A stretch of 64,000 nucleotides of DNA, taken from contig NZ_JAKFYR010000011.1 in NCBI RefSeq assembly GCF_022554085.1, positions 63,599-127,598 on the forward strand. Direction: 5' to 3'. Positions 58,906 to 64,000 of the stretch are shown here, one piece after another. Source of the DNA: Rhodococcus sp. CH91 (lineage in GTDB: Bacteria > Actinomycetota > Actinomycetes > Mycobacteriales > Mycobacteriaceae). The stretch's first letter is position 1, and every line of letters starts with the position of its first letter. The position numbers and the translations under genes were made by a program. The notes under the pieces are model-generated. The model did not search any database and had not been told where the DNA came from. It was given only the letters and a program-made list of their open reading frames with translations.

Positions 58906-59667
58906 CTACTTCTTGGCTGCAGTCTTACGAGCCGTGGTCTTCTTCGCCGGGCTCTTCTTCGCCGCGGTGGTCTTCTTCGCCGCGGTCGACTTGGTGGCGG
59001 TGGACTTCGTCGCCGGAGCCGCCTTCGTGGCCGGGGTCGTCGTCGCCGCGGTCGACTTGGTGGCGGTGGACGTCTTCGCCGGAGCCGCCTTCGTGGCCGG
59101 GGTCGTCGTCGCCGCGGTCGACTTGGTGGCGGTGGACGTCTTCGCCGGAGCCGCCTTCGTGGCCGGGGTCGTCGTCGCCGCGGTCGACTTGGTGGCGGTG
59201 GACGTCTTCGCCGGAGCCGCCTTCGTGGCCGTGGTCTTCTTCGCCGCGGTGGTCTTCTTCGCCGCGGTGGCCTTCGTGGCCGTGGTCTTCTTGGCCGCAG
59301 TCTTCTTCGCCGCCTTCTTGGCTGCTGCGGTCTTCTTGGCCGCTGCGGCTGCACCGCGCTTCACGGCCGGGCCCGTCGCGGGGAGCTTCTGGGTTCCCGC
59401 GATGATGTTCTTGAAGGACTGGCCGGGCCGGAAGGCCGGCACCGAGGTCGGCTTGACCTTGACCGTCTCACCCGTGCGCGGATTCCGAGCGACACGAGCG
59501 GCCCGGCGACGCTTCTCGAAGACACCGAAGCCGGTGATGGTGACGCTCTTACCCTCGTGCACGGCGCGAACGATCGCGTCCACCATGTGCTCGACGGCCG
59601 CCGTGGCCGTACGCCTGTCCGAACCGAGTTTCTCGGTCAGAACATCGATCAGTTCTGCCTTGTTCAT
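58906..59667 (-). CDS. hupB: Nucleoid protein HupB with Lys/Ala-rich tail
   Basis: Histone-like protein that bends and compacts DNA. 253 aa: HU domain (1-90; [32 protein letters not shown]) followed by a 160-residue basic tail of PAKK/AAKK-type repeats as in mycobacterial HupB, here longer than the recalled 214 aa of M. tuberculosis. The centre of the tail is a 22-residue unit (starting [20 protein letters not shown]) repeated nearly four times, from a 66-bp DNA repeat. ATG 59667 follows GGAGGAATGCA. Confidence 0.95.
   Translation of the reverse strand: MNKAELIDVLTEKLGSDRRTATAAVEHMVDAIVRAVHEGKSVTITGFGVFEKRRRAARVARNPRTGETVKVKPTSVPAFRPGQSFKNIIAGTQKLPATGPAVKRGAAAAAKKTAAAKKAAKKTAAKKTTATKATAAKKTTAAKKTTATKAAPAKTSTATKSTAATTTPATKAAPAKTSTATKSTAATTTPATKAAPAKTSTATKSTAATTTPATKAAPATKSTATKSTAAKKTTAAKKSPAKKTTARKTAAKK
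58985..59230. repeat. 66-bp tandem repeat within hupB (about 3.7 copies)
   Basis: Copies start at 58985, 59051, 59117 and 59183. The middle copies are identical over the parts compared; the first differs in a few bases and the last is cut short after 48 nt. In frame with hupB (22 codons), so unit gain or loss changes tail length only. Confidence 0.9.
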
Positions 59668-59780
59668 TGCATTCCTCCGCCTGTACACGGTCCACCGTCA
59701 GACCGACTCGAGTCCACGGTAGACCCGCAAACGGGCAAGAGTCTATGTGCCACGCGGATTCTCATGCAAATAACAGGCGA

Positions 59781-59810
59781 GCCCGGGCCGACGGGAGCGT
59801 CGGCCCGGGC
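59781..59810 (-). terminator. leuCD operon terminator
   Basis: Perfect 12-bp stem GCCCGGGCCGAC / GTCGGCCCGGGC with a 6-nt loop, 16 nt beyond the leuD stop on the minus strand. The remaining 59668-59780 region holds the hupB promoter region without a clear motif. Confidence 0.8.
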
Positions 59811-59826
59811 TGATCCAGGGGTGTTT

Positions 59827-60423
59827 TCAGGGCGCCGGAAGGGTACTCGGTTTCCATGACGGCCTTGACTTTTCGTACTCGGAAATCGCGTCTACCTGGC
59901 GCAATGTCAATCCGATGTCGTCGAGACCTTCGAGCAGACGCCACCTGGTGTAGTCGTCAATGGTGAACGGCACCACTGTGGTTCCGGCGGTCACAGTCCG
60001 GTTTGTCAGATCCACCTCGAGTTCGAGCCCGGGCTGCTGTTCGATGAGCTTCCAGAGCAATTCGACGTCGTCCTGCGCGACCTCGGCGGCGAGCAGTCCG
60101 GCCTTCCCGGCGTTGCCGCGGAAGATGTCGGCGAACCGGGACGAGATGACAACCCGGAAGCCGTAATCGGACAGTGCCCACACCGCGTGCTCACGCGACG
60201 AACCGGTACCGAAATCCGGTCCGGCGACGAGAACGCTGCCGCGGTCGAACGGAGGGGTGTTGAGCACGAACGAGGGGTCGGTGCGCCATGCGGCGAACAG
60301 ACCGTCCTCGAATCCCGTACGGGTGACGCGCTTCAGGTACACGGCGGGGATGATCTGGTCCGTGTCGACATTGGACCGGCGCAGCGGGACGCCGATGCCC
60401 TTGTGAGTGGTGAAGGCTTCCAT
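59827..60423 (-). CDS. leuD: 3-isopropylmalate dehydratase small subunit
   Basis: With LeuC isomerises 2- to 3-isopropylmalate in leucine synthesis. 198 aa: [16 protein letters not shown] (about 17-32), [18 protein letters not shown] (about 67-84) and [11 protein letters not shown] are the family motifs. ATG 60423 has GAGGAG upstream; 28 nt after leuC. Confidence 0.97.
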   Translation of the reverse strand: MEAFTTHKGIGVPLRRSNVDTDQIIPAVYLKRVTRTGFEDGLFAAWRTDPSFVLNTPPFDRGSVLVAGPDFGTGSSREHAVWALSDYGFRVVISSRFADIFRGNAGKAGLLAAEVAQDDVELLWKLIEQQPGLELEVDLTNRTVTAGTTVVPFTIDDYTRWRLLEGLDDIGLTLRQVDAISEYEKSRPSWKPSTLPAP

Positions 60424-60451
60424 CGAAAATTCTCCTCGTCGGTCCTGTGGT

Positions 60452-61870
<1,419 letters not shown>

Positions 61871-61994
61871 GTTCTCCACCTTGTCGTACGTGACGAACGC
61901 GAAATCCGGGGGCCGTCCGGTCGCGCATGGTGTCGTCTCCACCGCACTCGGCATGCGATATGCTTCTCATTATGCGAGACGGAGGTATCGACCT

Positions 61995-62696
61995 ATGAGA
62001 CAGCATAGCGGGATCGGAGTGCTGGACAAAGCGATGACAGTCCTCCATGCGGTGGCCGAACAACCTTGCAACCTCAACGAGTTGTGCGCTCGGACCGGTC
62101 TTCCGCGCGCGACCGCGCACCGTCTCGCCGTCGGCCTCGAGGTACACCGCCTTCTCATGCGGGACACGGACGGGCAGTGGCGCCCCGGGCCCGCGCTCGC
62201 CGAACTGTCCGCCGGCGCAGGTGACACCCTCGTCGAAGCCGCCTCGCTCGTACTCCCCCGACTGCGCGAGATCACCGGTGAGAGCGTGCAGCTCTACCGC
62301 AGAGAGGGTACGCAACGCGTCTGTGTCGCCGCCCTCGAACCCCCGACGGGCCTTCGCGATACCGTCCTCGTCGGTGCGCGTCTGCCGATGACCGCGGGGT
62401 CCGGCGCGAAAGTTCTGCTCGCATGGGCCGATACGGCCACCCAGCGAGCCATCCTGCCCGAAGCCGCCTTCGGAGAACGTGTCCTCGTCGAGGTCCGGCG
62501 CCGTGGCTGGGCCCAGAGCGCCGCCGAGCGCGAGCCCGGCGTCGCCTCGGTCGCTGCCCCGGTTCGCGACGCCACCGGCGCAGTGATCGCGGCAGTGTCG
62601 GTTTCGGGCCCCATCGACCGCATGGGGCGCCGGCCGGGTGCCCGGTGGGCTGCAGACCTCCTGGCGGCAGCAGAGGCGCTTCAGAAGCGGCTCTGA
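61995..62696 (+). CDS. ltbR: IclR-family regulator divergent from leuCD
   Basis: 233 aa: N-terminal winged helix (NLNELCARTGLPRATAHRLA, about 28-47) and a GAF-like effector domain ending in SVAAPVRDATGAVIAAVSVS. Divergent placement from leuCD is the same as for LtbR of Corynebacterium glutamicum, a repressor of leucine and tryptophan genes, and Rv2989. The name is given by that context. ATG 61995 with GGAGG 9 nt upstream. Short imperfect palindromes in 61950-61980 (GCAT-N5-ATGC and TCTC-N7-GAGA) are candidate operators. Confidence 0.88.
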   Translation: MRQHSGIGVLDKAMTVLHAVAEQPCNLNELCARTGLPRATAHRLAVGLEVHRLLMRDTDGQWRPGPALAELSAGAGDTLVEAASLVLPRLREITGESVQLYRREGTQRVCVAALEPPTGLRDTVLVGARLPMTAGSGAKVLLAWADTATQRAILPEAAFGERVLVEVRRRGWAQSAAEREPGVASVAAPVRDATGAVIAAVSVSGPIDRMGRRPGARWAADLLAAAEALQKRL

Positions 62697-62755
62697 GCCG
62701 ATTACCGGTGGCGGCGGCGGTGCGTCCTGCGTCACAGTCCGCGGTGATCGTGTGT

Positions 62756-62761
62756 CACAGT
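62756..62761 (+). promoter_or_regulatory. -10 of the PPOX gene
   Basis: CACAGT ends 7 nt before ATG 62769; leaderless type. Confidence 0.45.
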
Positions 62762-62768
62762 GCTTCGC

Positions 62769-63281
62769 ATGGGAATCAACCGCCGCGCAGACATCACCAT
62801 GACGGACTCGGAGATCGACGAGTTCCTCCACCGCAGTCGGGTGGCAAACCTGGCCACGCTCGGACCGACCGGGACCCCCCATCTCGTCGCCATGTGGTAC
62901 TCGGTGCTGGACGGGGAGATCTGGTTCGAGACGAAGTCCAAGTCGCAGAAGGTCGTCAATCTCCGCCGTGACGACCGGGTCACCGTCCTCGTGGAGGCCG
63001 GCGACACCTACGACCAGTTGCGGGGTGTCTCCATCGAAGGCCGTGCGGAGATCACGGACGACCACGACCGCCTGTTCGCCGTCTGCCGTGACGTCTGGGA
63101 GCGATACACCGCTCCGTATACGGACGAGGCCCGTCCCGCGGTGGAACAGATGATGCACAAGCGCGTGGCCGTTCGCGTGGTTCCCGAGCGGGTGCGATCG
63201 TGGGATCACCGCAAGCTCGGGATGCCCGCTCTGGAGATCGGTGGCACGACAGCCGCATATCTGTCGCCGGCCGCCCGTTGA
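62769..63281 (+). CDS. PPOX-class F420-dependent oxidoreductase
   Basis: 170 aa split-barrel flavin/deazaflavin reductase. N-terminal TDSEIDEFLHRSRVANLATL, TPHLVAMWYSVLDGEIWFET and KSQKVVNLRRDDRVTVLVE are the family pattern seen in actinobacterial F420-binding proteins (related to Rv2991). FMN instead of F420 cannot be excluded. ATG 62769 is chosen over GTG 62760 because CACAGT lies 7 nt before it. It ends at the shared hairpin with the tRNA array. Confidence 0.88.
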   Translation: MGINRRADITMTDSEIDEFLHRSRVANLATLGPTGTPHLVAMWYSVLDGEIWFETKSKSQKVVNLRRDDRVTVLVEAGDTYDQLRGVSIEGRAEITDDHDRLFAVCRDVWERYTAPYTDEARPAVEQMMHKRVAVRVVPERVRSWDHRKLGMPALEIGGTTAAYLSPAAR

Positions 63282-63295
63282 CGCACCGACACGAA

Positions 63296-63328
63296 GAAGG
63301 CCCTCCGATCGATGATCGGAGGGCCTTC
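63296..63328. terminator. Bidirectional terminator, PPOX gene and tRNA-Glu array
   Basis: Perfect 15-bp inverted repeat GAAGGCCCTCCGATC / GATCGGAGGGCCTTC with loop GAT, 14 nt after the PPOX stop and 6 nt beyond the 3' end of the last tRNA-Glu on the minus strand. Confidence 0.85.
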
Positions 63329-63334
63329 GCGTTG

Positions 63335-63407
63335 TACCCCCGATGGGATTCGAACCCACGCTACCGCCGTGAGAGGGCGGCGTCCTAGGCCGCTAGACGA
63401 CGGGGGC
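63335..63407 (-). tRNA. tRNA-Glu(CTC), copy 1
   Basis: 73 nt folding as a full cloverleaf: acceptor GCCCCCG / CGGGGGT with discriminator A, anticodon stem CCGCC/GGCGG around loop CTCTCAC (anticodon CTC, reads GAG), T-arm GTGGG TTCGAAT CCCAT. CCA is not encoded. Last of four identical genes in transcription order. Confidence 0.97.
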
Positions 63408-63420
63408 CTGGCACTTTCCT

Positions 63421-63442
63421 CGGCATCGACGGGTCGATGCCG
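63421..63442. other. Spacer hairpin upstream of tRNA-Glu copies (3 occurrences)
   Basis: CGGCATCGAC-GG-GTCGATGCCG, also at 63577-63598 and 63733-63754, 13 nt upstream (5') of tRNA copies 1, 2 and 3. It may be a processing signal in a polycistronic precursor or a promoter-proximal element; no clear -10/-35 accompanies it. Confidence 0.55.
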
Positions 63443-63457
63443 CTGCAGAGAAGAACC

Positions 63458-63481
63458 CCCACCGATCCAGAGATCGGTGGG
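63458..63481 (-). terminator. Spacer terminator-like hairpin after tRNA-Glu copy 2
   Basis: On the minus strand CCCACCGATC-TCTG-GATCGGTGGG (10-bp stem) followed by GGTTCTTCTCT. Resembles an intrinsic terminator although another tRNA lies downstream. Confidence 0.55.
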
Positions 63482-63490
63482 AGTCCGTTG

Positions 63491-63563
63491 TACCCCCGAT
63501 GGGATTCGAACCCACGCTACCGCCGTGAGAGGGCGGCGTCCTAGGCCGCTAGACGACGGGGGC
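63491..63563 (-). tRNA. tRNA-Glu(CTC), copy 2
   Basis: Identical to copy 1 over all 73 nt; anticodon CTC. Confidence 0.97.
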
Positions 63564-63613
63564 CTGGCACTTTCCTCGGCATCGACGGGTCGATGCCGCT
63601 CCAGAGAAGAACA

Positions 63614-63637
63614 CCCACCGATCCAGAGATCGGTGGG
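63614..63637 (-). terminator. Spacer terminator-like hairpin after tRNA-Glu copy 3
   Basis: Same 10-bp stem as at 63458-63481, followed on the minus strand by TGTTCTTCTCT. Confidence 0.55.
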
Positions 63638-63646
63638 AGTCCGTTG

Positions 63647-63719
63647 TACCCCCGATGGGATTCGAACCCACGCTACCGCCGTGAGAGGGCGGCGTCCTAG
63701 GCCGCTAGACGACGGGGGC
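63647..63719 (-). tRNA. tRNA-Glu(CTC), copy 3
   Basis: Identical to copies 1 and 2; anticodon CTC. Confidence 0.97.
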
Positions 63720-63769
63720 CTGGAACTTTCCTCGGCATCGACGGGTCGATGCCGCTGCAGAGAAGAACA

Positions 63770-63793
63770 CCCACCGATCCTGAGATCGGTGGG
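63770..63793 (-). terminator. Spacer terminator-like hairpin after tRNA-Glu copy 4
   Basis: Same 10-bp stem with loop TCAG on the minus strand, followed by TGTTCTTCTCT. Confidence 0.55.
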
Positions 63794-63802
63794 AGTCCGT
63801 TG

Positions 63803-63875
63803 TACCCCCGATGGGATTCGAACCCACGCTACCGCCGTGAGAGGGCGGCGTCCTAGGCCGCTAGACGACGGGGGC
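63803..63875 (-). tRNA. tRNA-Glu(CTC), copy 4
   Basis: Identical to the other copies and first in transcription order. Its 5' flank (63876-63960) differs from the repeat spacer and contains a small hairpin GCCAGC-TTA-GCTGGC (63914-63928). Confidence 0.97.
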
Positions 63876-63960
63876 CTGGAACTTCTTCTCTGTCGCTCCC
63901 CGGAGGAAGCTCAGCCAGCTTAGCTGGCCGAGACGCTGCGGGCAAACCGCCGCATCTCAG

Positions 63961-64000
63961 CTGGGGTACCAGGACTCGAACCTAGAATGGCTGAACCAGA
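63961..64000 (-). tRNA. tRNA-Gln(CTG), 3' part (cut by the right edge)
   Basis: The 3' half of a tRNA: anticodon CTG at 63999-63997 (minus strand) followed by GTTCAG, T-arm CTAGG TTCGAGT CCTGG and acceptor TACCCCA with discriminator G at 63961. It lies upstream of the tRNA-Glu array in the same direction; Gln-Glu tRNA pairs are common in actinobacteria. Confidence 0.9.

Larger units (their letters stand above)
63335..63875 (-). repeat. 156-bp tandem array carrying four tRNA-Glu genes
   Basis: tRNA 3' ends fall at 63335, 63491, 63647 and 63803, exactly 156 bp apart. Units consist of the 73-bp tRNA plus an 83-bp spacer with two hairpins; spacers differ at only a few bases, and the tRNAs are identical. 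Three units are complete; the fourth has only the tRNA, after which the sequence diverges. Confidence 0.95.

Noticed and set aside
58913..59722. Hydrophobic Ala/Val/Phe-rich plus-strand frame opposite hupB
   Set aside because: It is the complement of the Lys/Ala/Thr-rich HupB tail, not a membrane protein gene.
63335..63875. CRISPR array
   Set aside because: The regular 156-bp repeats are tRNA genes with near-identical spacers, and no cas genes are present.
63312..63923. 203-codon repetitive frame through the tRNA array
   Set aside because: It is read through four tRNA-Glu genes and spacers on the opposite strand; the repeated peptide is a by-product of the 156-bp repeat.

Overview
The window is a high-GC actinobacterial chromosome segment, most likely Rhodococcus or a close relative in the Nocardiaceae. 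From recalled gene order (no alignment was run), it follows the Mycobacterium tuberculosis H37Rv blocks Rv2357c-Rv2427c (glyS, smtB-zur, uppS-recO, amiA2, era, ybeY-phoH, rsmE-dnaJ2-hrcA, hemW, sirA-cysH, subI-cysTWA, trehalase, lepA, rpsT, holA-comEC-comEA, degV-octT-gpgP-rsfS-nadD, proA). It then passes directly to the Rv2981c-Rv2989 block (ddl, gpsA, fbiD, ppk1, mutT1, hupB, leuDC, IclR regulator). The mycobactin cluster is absent. Genes are densely packed with many ATGA/GTGA overlaps, GTG starts are common, and many starts look leaderless. No gene-free stretch exceeds about 300 bases.

Layout. 1-12.7 kb: zinc regulation (SmtB, Zur), a coupled recO-uppS operon with two unknown downstream genes, an amidase-TetR unit with a perfect 16-bp palindrome over its promoter, a permease-cysteine hydrolase pair that looks accessory, and the phoH-ybeY-CBS protein-era ribosome/RNA operon. 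12.7-19.5 kb: a divergent TetR/MFS efflux pair and the hrcA-dnaJ2-rsmE-hydrolase operon. 19.5-33 kb: a sulfur block holding hemW, the assimilatory operon sirA-cysH-cysD-cysN-che1, ppk2, a universal stress protein, and the opposed sulfate importer subI-cysT-cysW-cysA. Both sulfur operons are preceded by short leaderless reading frames ending in cysteine codons, which look like cysteine-responsive attenuators. 33-51.5 kb: trehalase, nitronate monooxygenase-like protein, lepA, an orphan PemK-like gene, an aquaporin, rpsT, holA-comEC-comEA, the nadD-rsfS-gpgP-octT-degV operon, a MoxR/VWA pair and proA. 51.5-64 kb: ddl, a cystathionine gamma-lyase-like gene, gpsA, fbiD, ppk1, mutT1, hupB with a 66-bp repeat in its tail, leuCD with a divergent IclR regulator, an F420-type PPOX protein, four tandem tRNA-Glu(CTC) genes and a truncated tRNA-Gln(CTG).

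How the genes work together. Sulfate enters by SubI-CysTWA, is activated to APS by CysDN and reduced by a [4Fe-4S] APS reductase (CysH). SirA, whose siroheme probably depends on the adjacent chelatase, then reduces sulfite to sulfide. CysN carries no APS-kinase fusion, which fits direct APS reduction. A PLP trans-sulfuration enzyme beside gpsA connects cysteine and homocysteine pools. Polyphosphate is handled by Ppk1 and Ppk2. GpgP and OctT point to methylglucose lipopolysaccharide synthesis, and FbiD with the PPOX protein to F420 metabolism.
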